A DNA stretch of 64,000 nucleotides, from NCBI GenBank assembly GCA_029959085.1, contig JARWIR010000174.1, forward strand, positions 124,001 through 188,000. The letters are read 5' to 3'. Of this stretch, positions 40,164 through 53,354 are shown one piece after another. Position 1 is the first letter of the stretch. Every line of letters starts with the position of its first letter. Under the pieces are notes generated by a model. That model saw nothing but the letters and a program-made list of their open reading frames with translations. It ran no database searches and had not been told where the DNA came from. Both the position numbers and the translations under genes were made by a program. The DNA is from Nemophila menziesii. Its lineage: Eukaryota > Streptophyta > Magnoliopsida > Boraginales > Hydrophyllaceae.

Positions 40164-43100
40164 TGTTTTACGTGTTGAGATGTGTTTAATTGACTTTTAG
40201 GTTGTTTTTAATATTCTATTTTAGGATATCGTATTTTGGCTCAGTTAGGGTTTTACCAACCGTAACATTCGACCCTAATTTCTAAAGTCTCTAACGTTAT
40301 ACCCTAAACCATAAACACAAAACCTTAACCCTATAACCTACACCTAATCCATCACCATAAGCCCTAAATACTAACCATAAACTCTAAGAATAAACCGTAA
40401 CCAGAAACCCCAAACCCTAAACACTAAACCTAATACCATAATCACATAACCTTAGTCAGTGAACCCTAACCATGGAAAGGATAATAACGTGAAGATTTTG
40501 GCTTGTTACTATCATCCAAACACGTTGCAAACCGTTTTTAAGGTTTTTGAAGTTCCCCGAAGGATTTCTGCTAACTTTCGCATACTTTCTCAGAATGGGG
40601 CACATAATATTTGTTTTTTGAGTGCGTTGGGCCTTCTGGGACCGACAGATAGCTTCGCCATCTAAGATGATCTGTTTTACGTGTTGAGATGTGTTTTATT
40701 GACTTTTAGGTTGTTTTTAATATTCTATTTTAGGATATCGTATTTTGGCTCAGTTAGGGTTTTACCAACCGTAACATTCAACCCTAATTTCTAAAGTCTC
40801 TAACGTTATACCCTAAACCATAAACACAAAACCTTAACCCTATAACCTACACCTAATCCATCACCATAAGCCCTAAATACTAACCATAAACTCTAACAAT
40901 AAACCGTAACCAGAAACCCCAAACCCTAAACACTAAACCTTATACCCTAATCCAAAAACCTTAGTCACTGTACCCTAACCATGGATATGATAATAACGTT
41001 AAGATTTTGGCTTGTTTCTATCATCCAAACACGTTGCAAACCGTTTTTAAGGTTTTTGAAGTTCCCCGAAGTATTTCTGCTAACTTTCGCATACTATCTC
41101 AGAATGGGGCACATAATATTTGTTTTTTGAGTGCGTTAGGCCTTCTGGGACCGACAGATGGCTTCACCATCTAAGATGATCTGTTTTACGTGTTGAGATG
41201 TGTTTTATTGACTTTTAGGTTGTTTTTAATATTCTATTTTAGGATATCGTATTTTGGCTCAGTTAGGGTTTTACCAACCGTAACATTCAACCCTAATTTC
41301 TAAATCTCTAACGTCATACCCTAAACCATAAACACAAAACCTTAACCCTATAACCTACATCTAATCCATCACCATAAGCCCTAAATACTAACCATAAACT
41401 CTAACCATAAACCGTAACCAGAAACCCCATACCCTAAACACCAAACCTTATACCCTAATCCAAAAACCTTAGTCACTGTACCCTAACTATGGATATGATA
41501 ATAACGTGAAGATTTTGGCTTGTTTCTATCATCCAAACGCTTTGCGAACCGTTTTTAAGGTTTTTGAAGTTCCCCGAAGAATTTTTGCTACTTTCGCATA
41601 CTTTCTCAGAATGGGACATATAATATATGTTTTTTGAGTGCGTTGGGCCTTCTGGGACCGACAGATGGCTTCGCCATCTAAGATGATCTGTTTTACGTGT
41701 TGAGATGTGTTTAATTGACTTTTAGGTTGTTTTTAATATTCTATTTTAGGATATCGTATTTTGGCTTAGTTAGGGTTTTACCAACCGTAACATTCAACCC
41801 TAATTTCTAAAGTCTCTAACGTTATACCCTAAACCATAAACACAAAACCTTAACCCTATAACCTACACCTAATCCATCACCATAAGCCCTAAATACTAAC
41901 CATAAACTCTAACAATAAACCGTAACCAGAAACCCCAAACCCTAAACACTAAACCTTATACCCTAATCCAAAAACCTTAGTCACTGTACCCTAACCATGG
42001 ATATGATAATAACGTTAAGATTTTGGCTTGTTTCTATCATCCAAACACGTTGCAAACCGTTTTTAAGGTTTTTGAAGTTCCCCGAAGTATTTCTGCTAAC
42101 TTTCGCATACTATCTCAGAATGGGGCATATAATATTTGTTTTTTGAGTGCGTTAGGCCTTCTGGGACCGACAGATGGCTTCACCATCTATGATGATCTGT
42201 TTTACGTGTTGAGATGTGTTTTATTGACTTTTAGGTTGTTTTTAATATTCTATTTTAGGATATCGTATTTTGGCTCAGTTAGGGTTTTACCAACCGTAAC
42301 ATTCAACCCTAATTTCTAAATCTCTAACGTCATACCCTAAACCATAAACACAAAACCTTAAGCCTATAACCTACATCTAATCGATCACCATAAGCCCTAA
42401 ATACTAACCATAAACTCTAAACATAAACCGTAACCAGAAACCCCATACCCTAAACACCAAACCTTATACCCTAATCCAAAAACCTTAGTCACTGTACCCT
42501 AACTATGGATATGATAATAACGTGAAGATTTTGGCTTGTTTCTATCATCCAAACGCTTTGCAAACCGTTTTTAAGGTTTTTGAAGTTCCCCGAAGAATTT
42601 TTGCTACTTTCGCATACTTTCTCAGAATGGGACATATAATATATGTTTTTTGAGTGCGTTGGGCCTTCTGGGACCGACAGATGGCTTCGCCATCTAAGAT
42701 GATCTGTTTTACGTGTTGAGATGTGTTTAATTGACTTTTAGGTTGTTTTTAATATTCTATTTTAGGATATCGTATTTTGGCTCAGTTAGGGTTTTACCAA
42801 CCGTAACATTCAACCCTAATTTCTAAAGTCTCTAACGTTATACCCTAAACCATAAACACAAAACCTTAACCCTATAACCTACACCTAATCCATCACCATA
42901 AGCCCTAAATACTAACCATAAACTCTAACAATAAACCGTAACCAGAAACCCCAAACCCTAAACACTAAACCTAATACCATAATCACATAACCTTAGTCAG
43001 TGAACCCTAACCATAGAAAGGATAATAACGTGAAGATTTTGGCTTGTTTCTATCATCCAAACACGTTGCAAACCGTTTTTAAGGTTTTTGAAGTTCCCCG

Positions 43101-44229
43101 AAGGATTTCTGCTAACTTTCGCATACTTTCTCAGAATGGGGCATATAATATTTGTTTTTTGAGTGCGTTAGGCCTTCTGGGACCGACAGATAGCTTCGCC
43201 ATCTAAGATGATCTGTTTTACGTGTTGAGATGTGTTTTATTGACTTTTAGGTTGTTTTTAATATTCTATTTTAGGATATCGTATTTTGGCTCAGTTAGGG
43301 TTTTACCAACCGTAACATTCAACCCTAATTTCTAAAGTCTCTAACGTTATACCCTAAACCATAAACACAAAACCTTAACCCTATAACCTACACCTAATCC
43401 ATCACCATAAGCCCTAAATACTAACCATAAACTCTAAAAATAAACCGTAACCAGAAACCCCAAACCCTAAACACTAAACCTTATACCCTAATCCAAAAAC
43501 CTTAGTCACTGTACCCTAACCATGGATATGATAATAACGTTAAGATTTTGGCTTGTTTCTATCATCCAAACACGTTGCAAACCGTTTTTAAGGTTTTTGA
43601 AGTTCCCCGAAGGATTTCTGCTAACTTTCGCATACTATCTCAGAATGGGGCACATAATATTTGTTTTTTGAGTGCGTTAGGCCTTCTGGGACCGACAGAT
43701 GGCTTCACCATCTAAGATGATCTGTCTTACGTGTTGAGATGTGTTTTATTGACTTTTAGGTTGTTTTTAATATTCTATTTTAGGATATCGTATTTTGGCT
43801 CAGTTAGGGTTTTACCAACCGTAACATTCAACCCTAATTTCTAAATCTCTAACGTCATACCCTAAACCATAAACACAAAACCTTAACCCTATAACCTACA
43901 CCTAATCCATCACCATAAGCCCTAAATACTAACCATAAACTCTAACCATATACCCGTAACCAGAAACCCCATACCCTAAACACCAAACCTTATACCCTAA
44001 TCCAAAAACTTAGTCACTGTACCCTAACTATGGATATGATAATAACGTGAAGATTTTGGCTTGTTTCTATCATCCAAACGCTTTGCAAACCGTTTTTAAG
44101 GTTTTTGAAGTTCCCCGAAGAATTTTTGCTACTTTCGCATACTTTCTCAGAATGGGACACATAATATATGTTTTTTGAGTGCGTTGGGCCTTCTGGGACC
44201 GACAGATGGCTTCACCATCTAAGATGATC
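40164..44229 (+). repeat. Array block 8, monomers 80-87 (C B A B A C' B A)
   Basis: Starts: 40164, 40673, 41182, 41689, 42198, 42705, 43214, 43723. 41182 to about 44200 repeats 33559 to about 36580 at 7623 bp, including the shared oddities CCTTAAGCCTATAAC, CTAATCGATC, CATATACCCGTAACC and CCAAAAACTTAGTC. The C copy at 40164 shares CTCTAAGAATAAACC with copies at 24410 and 31525. The last unit is a chimera at its 3' end. Confidence 0.87.
41182..44200 (+). repeat. Segmental copy of about 33559-36580 (offset 7623 bp, 15 monomers)
   Basis: Shared private variants include CCTTAAGCCTATAAC (34735 and 42358 region), CTAATCGATC, CTCTAAACATAAACC, CATATACCCGTAACC (36325 and 43948 region) and CCAAAAACTTAGTC. 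Small later changes include TGTCTTACG at 43725 and ACCAACATC versus ACCTACATC. The copy stops inside the last unit, where the sequence switches from A-type to B-type. Confidence 0.85.
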
Positions 44230-45895
44230 TGTTTTACGTGTTGAGATGTGTTTTATTGACTTTTAGGTTGTTTTTAATATTCTATTTTAGGATATCGTAT
44301 ATTTGCTCAGTTAGGGTTTTACCAACCGTAACATTCAACCCTAATTTCTAAATCTCTAACGTTATACCCTAAACCATAAACACAAAACCTTAACCATATA
44401 ACCTACACCTAATCCATCACCATAAGGCCTAAATACTAACCATAAACTCTAACAATAAACCGTAACCAGAAATCCCAAACCCTAAACACTAAACCTTATA
44501 CCATAATCCAAAAACCTTAATCAGTGTACCCTAACTATGGATATGATAATAACGTGAAGATTTTGGCTTGTTTCTATCATCCAAACGCTTTGCAAACCGT
44601 TTTTAAGGTTTTTGAAGTTCCCCGAAGAATTTTTGCTACTTTCGCATACTTTCTCAGAATGGGACACATAATATATGTTTTTTGAGTGCGTTGGGCCTTC
44701 TGGGACCGACAGATGGCTTCGCCATCTAAGATGATCTGTTTTACGTGTTGAGATGTGTTTTATTGACTTTTAGGTTGTTTTTAATATTCTATTTTAGGAT
44801 ATCGTATTTTGGCCCAGTTAGGGTTTTACCAACCGTAACATTCGACCCTAATTTCTAAAGTCTCTAACGTTATACCCTAAACCATAAACACAAAACCTTA
44901 ACCCTATAACCTACACCTAATCCATCACCATAAGCCCTAAATACTCACCATAAACTCTAACAATAAACCGTAACCAGAAACCCCAAACCCTAAACACTAA
45001 ACCTTATACCATAATCACATAACCTTAGTCACTGAACCCTAACCATAGAAAGCATAATAACGTGAAGATTTTGGCTTGTTTCTATCATCCAAACACGTTG
45101 CAAACCGTTTTTAAGGTTTTTGAAGTTCCCCGAAGGATTTCTGCTAACTTTCGCATACTATCTCAGAATGGGGCACATAATATTTGTTTTTTGAGTGCGT
45201 TAGGCCTTCTGGGACCGACAGATGGCTTCACCATCTAAGATGATCTGTTTTACGTGTTGAGATGTGTTTTATTGACTTTTAGGTTGTTTTTAATATTCTA
45301 TTTTAGGATATCGTATTTTGGCTGAGTTAGGGTTTACCAACCGTAACATTCAACCCTAATTTCTAAATCTCTAACGTTATACCCTAAACCATAAACACAA
45401 AACCTTAACCATATAACCTACACCTAATCCATCACCATAAGGCCTAAATACTAACCATAAACTCTAACAATAAACCGTAACCAGAAACCCCAAACCCTAA
45501 ACACTAAACCTTATACCATAATCCAAAAACCTTAATCAGTGTACCCTAACTATGGATATGATAATAACGTGAAGATTTTGGCTTGTTTCTATCATCCAAA
45601 CACTTTGCAAACCGTTTTTAAGGTTTTTGAAGTTCCCCGAAGAATTTTTGCTACTTTCGCATACTTTCTCAGAATGGGACACATAATATATGTTTTTTGA
45701 GTGCGTTGGGCCTTCTGGGTCCGACAGATGGCTTTGCCATCTAAGATGATCTGTTTTACGTGTTGAGATGTGTTTTATTGACTTTTAGGTTGTTTTTAAT
45801 ATTCTATTTTAGGATATCGTATTTTGGCTCAGTTAGGGTTTTACCAACCGTAACATTCAACCCTAATTTCTAAAGTGTCTAACGTTATACCCTAA

Positions 45896-45905
45896 ACCAT
45901 ACCTT
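45896..45905 (+). other. 9-bp deletion in the telomere-similar block (first copy)
   Basis: ACCATACCTTAACC replaces the usual ACCAT-AAACACAAA-ACCTTAACC, giving a 500-bp unit starting at 45752. The identical deletion recurs 4564 bp downstream, so it marks a shared ancestor. Confidence 0.88.
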
Positions 45906-48900
45906 AACCCTATAACCTACACCTAATCCATCACCATAAGCCCTAAATACTAACCATAAACTCTAACAATAAACCGTAACCAGAAACCCCAAACCCTAAA
46001 CACTAAACCTTATACCATAATCACATAACCTTAGTCACTGAACCCTAACCATGGAAAGCATAATAACGTGAAGATTTTGGCTTGTTTCTATCATCCAAAC
46101 ACGTTGCAAACCGTTTTTAAGGTTTTTGAAGTTCCCCGAAGTATTTCTGCTAACTTTCGCATACTATCTCAGAATGGGGCACATAATATTTGTTTTTTGA
46201 GTGCGTTAGGCCTTCTGGGACCGACAGATGGCTTCACCATCTAAGATGATCTGTTTTACGTGTTGAGATGTGTTTTATTGACTTTTAGGTTGTTTTTAAT
46301 ATTCTATTTTAGGATATCGTATTTTGGCTCAGTTAGGGTTTTACCAACCGTAACATTCAACCCTAATTTCTAAATCTCTAACGTCATACCCTAAACCATA
46401 AACACAAAACCTTAACCCTATAACCTACATCTAATCCATCACCATAAGCCCTAAATACTAACCATAAACTCTAACCATAAACCGTAACCAGAAACCCCAT
46501 ACCCTAAACACCAAACCTTATACCCTAATCCAAAAACCTTAGTCACTGTACCCTAACTATGGATATGATAATAACGTGAAGATTTTGGCTTGTTTCTATC
46601 ATCCAAACGCTTTGCAAACCGTTTTTAAGGTTTTTGAAGTTCCCCGAAGAATTTTTGCTACTTCCGCATACTTTCTCAGAATGGGACATATAATATATGT
46701 TTTTTGAGTGCGTTGGGCCTTCTGGGACCGACAGATGGCTTTGCCATCTAAGATGATCTGTTTTACGTGTTGAGATGTGTTTTATTGACTTTTAGGTTGT
46801 TTTTAATATTCTATTTTAGGATATCGTATTTTGGCTCAGTTAGGGTTTTACCAACCGTAACATTCAACCCTAATTTCTAAAGTCTCTAACGTTATACCCT
46901 AAACCATAAACACAAAACCTTAACCCTATAACCTACACCTAATCCATCACCATAAGCCCTAAATACTAACCATAAACTCTAACAATAAACCGTAACCAGA
47001 AACCCCAAACCCTAAACACTAAACCTAATACCATAATCACATAACCTTAGTCAGTGAACCCTAACCATAGAAAGGATAATAACGTGAAGATTTTGGCTTG
47101 TTTCTATCATCCAAACACGTTGCAAACCGTTTTTAAGGTTTTTGAAGTTCCCCGAAGGATTTCTGCTAACTTTCGCATACTTTCTCAGAATGGGGCATAT
47201 AATATTTGTTTTTTGAGTGCGTTAGGCCTTCTGGGACCGACAGATAGCTTCGCCATCTAAGATGATCTGTTTTACGTGTTGAGATGTGTTTTATTGACTT
47301 TTAGGTTGTTTTTAATATTCTATTTTAGGATATCGTATTTTGGCTGAGTTAGGGTTTTACCAACCGTAACATTCAACCCTAATTTCTAAAGTCTCTAACG
47401 TTATACCCTAAACCATAAACACAAAACCTTAACCCTATAACCTACACCTAATCCATCACCATAAGCCCTAAATACTAACCATAAACTCTAACAATAAACC
47501 GTAACCAGAAACCCCAAACCCTAAACACTAAACCTTATACCATAATCACATAACCTTAGTCACTGAACCCTAACCATGGAAAGCATAATAACGTGAAGAT
47601 TTTGGCTTGTTTCTATCATCCAAACACGTTGCAAACCGTTTTTAAGGTTTTTGAAGTTCCCCGAAGTATTTCTGCTAACTTTCGCATACTATCTCAGAAT
47701 GGGGCACATAATATTTGTTTTTTGAGTGCGTTAGGCCTTCTGGGACCGACAGATGGCTTCACCATCTAAGATGATCTGTTTTACGTGTTGAGATGTGTTT
47801 TATTGACTTTTAGGTTGTTTTTAATATTCTATTTTAGGATATCGTATTTTGGCTCAGTTAGGGTTTTACCAACCGTAACATTCAACCCTAATTTCTAAAT
47901 CTCTAACGTCATACCCTAAACCATAAACACAAAACCTTAACCCTATAACCTACATCTAATCCATCACCATAAGCCCTAAATACTAACCATAAACTCTAAC
48001 CATAAACCGTAACCAGAAACCCCATACCCTAAACACCAAACCTTATACCCTAATCCAAAAACCTTAGTCACTGTACCCTAACTATGGATATGATAATAAC
48101 GTGAAGATTTTGGCTTGTTTCTATCATCCAAACGCTTTGCAAACCGTTTTTAAGGTTTTTGAAGTTCCCCGAAGAATTTTTGCTACTTTCGCATACTTTC
48201 TCAGAATGGGACACATAATATATGTTTTTTGAGTGCGTTGGGCCTTCTGGTACCGACAGATGGCTTCGCCATCTAAGATGATCTGTTTTACGTGTTGAGA
48301 TGTGTTTAGTTGACTTTTAGGTTGTTTTTAATATTCTATTTTAGGATATCGTATTTTGGCTTAGTTAGGGTTTTACCAACCGTAACATTCAACCCTAATT
48401 TCTAAAGTCTCTAACGTTATACCCTAAACCATAAACACAAAACCTTAACCCTATAACATACACCTAATCCATCACCATAAGCCCTAAATACTAACCATAA
48501 ACTCTAATAATAAACCGTAACCAGAAACCCCAAACCCTAAACACTAAACCTTATACCCTAATCCAAAAACCTTAGTCACTGTACCCTAACCATGGATATG
48601 ATAATAACGTTAAGATTTTGGCTTGTTTCTATCATCCAAACACGTTGCAAACCGTTTTTAAGGTTTTTGAAGTTCCCCGAAGGATTTCTGCTAACTTTCG
48701 CATACTATCTCAGAATGGGGCACATAATATTTGTTTTTTGAGTGCGTTAGGCCTTCTGGGACCGACAGATGGCTTCACCATCTAAGATGATCTGTTTTAC
48801 GTGTTGAGATGTGTTTTATTGACTTTTAGGTTGTTTTTAATATTCTATTTTAGGATATCGTATTTTTGCTCAGTTAGGGTTTTACCAACCGTAACATTCA

Positions 48901-50459
48901 ACCGTAATTTCTAAATCTCTAACGTTATACCCTAAACCATAAACACAAAACCTTAACCATATAACCTACACCTAATCCATCACCATAAGGCCTAAATACT
49001 AACCATAAACTCTAACAATAAACCGTAACCAGAAATCCCAAACCCTAAACACTAAACCTTATACCATAATCCAAAAACCTTAATCAGTGTACCCTAACTA
49101 TGGATATGATAATAACGTGAAGATTTTGGCTTGTTTCTATCATCCAAACGCTTTGTAAACCGTTTTTAAGGTTTTTGAAGTTCCCCGAAGAATTTTTGCT
49201 ACTTTCGCATACTTTCTCAGAATGGGACACATAATATATGTTTTTTGAGTGCGTTGGGCCTTCTGGGACCGACAGATGGCTTCGCCATCTAAGATGATCT
49301 GTTTTACGTGTTGAGATGTGTTTTATTGACTTTTAGGTTGTTTTTAATATTCTATTTTAGGATATCGTATTTTGGCCCAGTTAGGGTTTTACCAACCGTA
49401 ACATTCGACCCTAATTTCTAAAGTCTCTAACGTTATACCCTAAACCATAAACACAAAACCTTAACCCTATAACCTACACCTAATCCATCACCATAAGCCC
49501 TAAATACTCACCATAAACTCTAACAATTAACCGTAACCAGAAACCCCAAACCCTAAACACTAAACCTTATACCATAATCACATAACCTTAGTCACTGAAC
49601 CCTAACCATAGAAAGCATAATAACGTGAAGATTTTGGCTTGTTTCTATCATCCAAACACGTTGCAAACCGTTTTTAAGGTTTTTGAAGTTCCCCGAAGGA
49701 TTTCTGCTAACTTTCGCATACTATCTCAGAATGGGGCACATAATATTTGTTTTTTGAGTGCGTTAGGCCTTCTGGGACCGACAGATGGCTTCACCATCTA
49801 AGATGATCTGTTTTACGTGTTGAGATGTGTTTTATTGACTTTTAGGTTGTTTTTAATATTCTATTTTAGGATATCGTATTTTGGCTGAGTTAGGGTTTTA
49901 CCAACCGTAACATTCAACCCTAATTTCTAAATCTCTAACGTTATACCCTAAACCATAAACACAAAACCTTAACCATATAACCTACACCTAATCCATCACC
50001 ATAAGGCCTAAATACTAACCATAAACTCTAACAATAAACCGTAACCAGAAACCCCAAACCCTAAACACTAAACCTTATACCATAATCCAAAAACCTTAAT
50101 CAGTGTACCCTAACTATGGATATGATAATAACGTGAAGATTTTGGCTTGTTTCTATCATCCAAACACTTTGCAAACCGTTTTTAAGGTTTTTGAAGTTCC
50201 CCGAAGAATTTTTGCTACTTTCGCATACTTTCTCAGAATGGGACACATAATATATGTTTTTTGAGTGCGTTGGGCCTTCTGGGTCCGACAGATGGCTTTG
50301 CCATCTAAGATGATCTGTTTTACGTGTTGAGATGTCTTTTATTGACTTTTAGGTTGTTTTTAATATTCTATTTTAGGATATCGTATTTTGGCTCAGTTAG
50401 GGTTTTACCAACCGTAACATTCAACCCTAATTTCTAAAGTCTCTAACGTTATACCCTAA

Positions 50460-50469
50460 ACCATACCTT
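50460..50469 (+). other. 9-bp deletion in the telomere-similar block (second copy)
   Basis: The breakpoint is the same as in the unit starting at 45752, again giving 500 bp (start 50316). This copy also has CTTAACCGAATAACC and GATGTCTTTTATTG as private changes, so it has diverged slightly since the duplication. Confidence 0.88.
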
Positions 50470-53354
50470 AACCGAATAACCTACACCTAATCCATCACCA
50501 TAAGCCCTAAATACTAACCATAAACTCTAACAATAAACCGTAACCAGAAACCCCAAACCCTAAACACTAAACCTTATACCATAATCACATAACCTTAGTC
50601 ACTGAACCCTAACCATGGAAAGCATAATAACGTGAAGATTTTGGCTTGTTTCTATCATCCAAACACGTTGCAAACCGTTTTTAAGGTTTTTGAAGTTCCC
50701 CGAAGTATTTCTGCTAACTTTCGCATACTATCTCAGAATGGGGCACATAATATTTGTTTTTTGAGTGCGTTAGGCCTTCTGGGACCGACAGATGGCTTCA
50801 CCATCTAAGATGATCTGTTTTACGTGTTGAGATGTGTTTTATTGACTTTTAGGTTGTTTTTAATATTCTATTTTAGGATATCGTATTTTGGCTCAGTTAG
50901 GGTTTTACCAACCGTAACATTCAACCCTAATTTCTAAATCTCTAACGTCATACCCTAAACCATAAACACAAAACCTTAACCCTATAACCTACATCTAATC
51001 CATCACCATAAGCCCTAAATACTAACCATAAACTCTAACCATAAACCGTAACCAGAAACCCCATACCCTAAACACCAAACCTTATACCCTAATCCAAAAA
51101 CCTTAGTCATTGTACCCTAACTATGGATATGATAATAACGTGAAGATTTTGGCTTGTTTCTATCATCCAAACGCTTTGCAAACCGTTTTTAAGGTTTTTG
51201 AAGTTCCCCGAAGAATTTTTGCTACTTTCGCATACTTTCTCAGAATGGGACACATAATATATGTTTTTTGAGTGCGTTGGGCCTTCTGGGACCGACAGAT
51301 GGCTTCGCCATCTAAGATGATCTGTTTTACGTGTTGAGATGTGTTTAATTGACTTTTAGGTTGTTTTTAATATTCTATTTTAGGATATCGTATTTTGGCC
51401 CAGTTAGGGTTTTACCAATCGTAACATTCAACCCTAATTTCTAAAGTCTCTAACGTTATACCCTAAACCATAAACACAAAACCTTAACCCTATAACCTAC
51501 ACCTAATCCATCACCATAAGCCCTAAATACTAACCATAAACTCTAATAATAAACCGTAACCAGAAACCCCAAACCCTAAACACTAAACCTTATACCCTAA
51601 TCCAAAAACCTTAGTCACTGTACCCTAACCATAGAAAGCATAATAACGTGAAGATTTTGGCTTGTTTCTATCATCCAAACACGTTGCAAACCGTTTTTAA
51701 GGTTTTTGAAGTTCCCCGAAGGATTTCTGCTAACTTTCGCATACTATCTCAGAATGGGGCACATAATATTTGTTTTTTGAGTGCGTTAGGCCTTCTGGGA
51801 CCGACAGATGGCTTCACCATCTAAGATGATCTGTTTTACGTGTTGAGATGTGTTTTATTGACTTTTAGGTTGTTTTTAATATTCTATTTTAGGATATCGT
51901 ATTTTGGCTCAGTTAGGGTTTTACCAACCGTAACATTCAACCCTAATTTCTAAATCTCTAACGTCATACCCTAAACCATAAACACAAAACCTTAACCCTA
52001 TAACCTACATCTAATCCATCACCATAAGCCCTAAATACTAACCATAAACTCTAACCATAAACCGTAACCAGAAACCCCATACCCTAAACACCAAACCTTA
52101 TACCCTAATCCAAAAACCTTAGTCACTGTACCCTAACTATGGATATGATAATAACGTGAAGATTTTGGCTTGTTTCTATCATCCAAACGCTTTGCAAACC
52201 GTTTTTAAGGTTTTTGAAGTTCCCCGAAGAATTTTTGCTACTTTCGCATACTTTCTCAGAATGGGACACATAATATATGTTTTTTGAGTGCGTTGGGCCT
52301 TCTGGGTCCGACAGATGGCTTTGCCATCTAAGATGATCTGTTTTACGTGTTGAGATGTGTTTTATTGACTTTTAGGTTGTTTTTAATATTCTATTTTAGG
52401 ATATCGTATTTTGGCTCAGATAGGGTTTTACCAACCGTAACATTCAACCCTAATTTCTAAAGTCTCTAACGTTATACCCTAAACCATAAACACAAAACCT
52501 TAACCCTATAACCTACACCTAATCCATCACCATAACCCCTAGATACTAACCATAAACTCTAACAATAAACCGTAACCAGAAACCCAAAACCCTAAACACT
52601 AAACCTTATACCATAATCACATAACCTTAGTCACTGAACCCTAACCATGGAAAGCATAATAACGTGAAGATTTTGGCTTGTTTCTATCATCCAAACACGT
52701 TGCAAACCGTTTTTAAGGTTTTTGAAGTTCCCCGAAGTATTTCTGCTAACTTTCGCATACTATCTCAGAATGGGGCACATAATATTTGTTTTTTGAGTGC
52801 GTTAGGCCTTCTGGGACCGACAGATGGCTTCACCATCTAAGATGATCTGTTTTACGTGTTGAGATGTGTTTTATTGACTTTTAGGTTGTTTTTAATATTC
52901 TATTTTAGGATATCGTATTTTGGCTCAGTTAGGGTTTTACCAACCGTAACATTCAACCCTAATTTCTAAATCTCTAACGTCATACCCTAAACCATAAACA
53001 CAAAACCTTAACCCTATAACCTACATCTAATCCATCACCATAAGCCCTAAATACTAACCATAAACTCTAACCATAAACCGTAATCAGAAACCCCATACCC
53101 TAAACACCAAACCTTATACCCTAATCCAAAAACCTTAGTCACTGTACCCTAACTATGGATATGATAATAACGTGAAGATTTTGGCTTGTTTCTATCATCC
53201 AAACGCTTTGCAAACCGTTTTTAAGGTTTTTGAAGTTCCCCGAAGAATTTTTGCTACTTCCGCATACTTTCTCAGAATGGGACATATAATATATGTTTTT
53301 TGAGTGCGTTGGGCCTTCTGGGACCGACAGATGGCTTTGCCATCTAAGATGATC

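Larger units (their letters stand above)
44230..53354 (+). repeat. Array block 9, monomers 88-105, mainly A-B' dimers
   Basis: Class order: A B' A B' A C' B' A B A B' A B' A B' A B' A. Starts: 44230, 44737, 45246, 45752, 46252, 46759, 47268, 47777, 48284, 48793, 49300, 49809, 50316, 50816, 51323, 51832, 52339, 52848. Dimer periodicity of 1016 bp dominates. 44230-46758 and 48793-51322 are copies about 4564 bp apart, marked by a shared 9-bp deletion. The A copies starting at 45246, 49809 and 51832 share CTGGGTCCGACAG. Confidence 0.87.
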
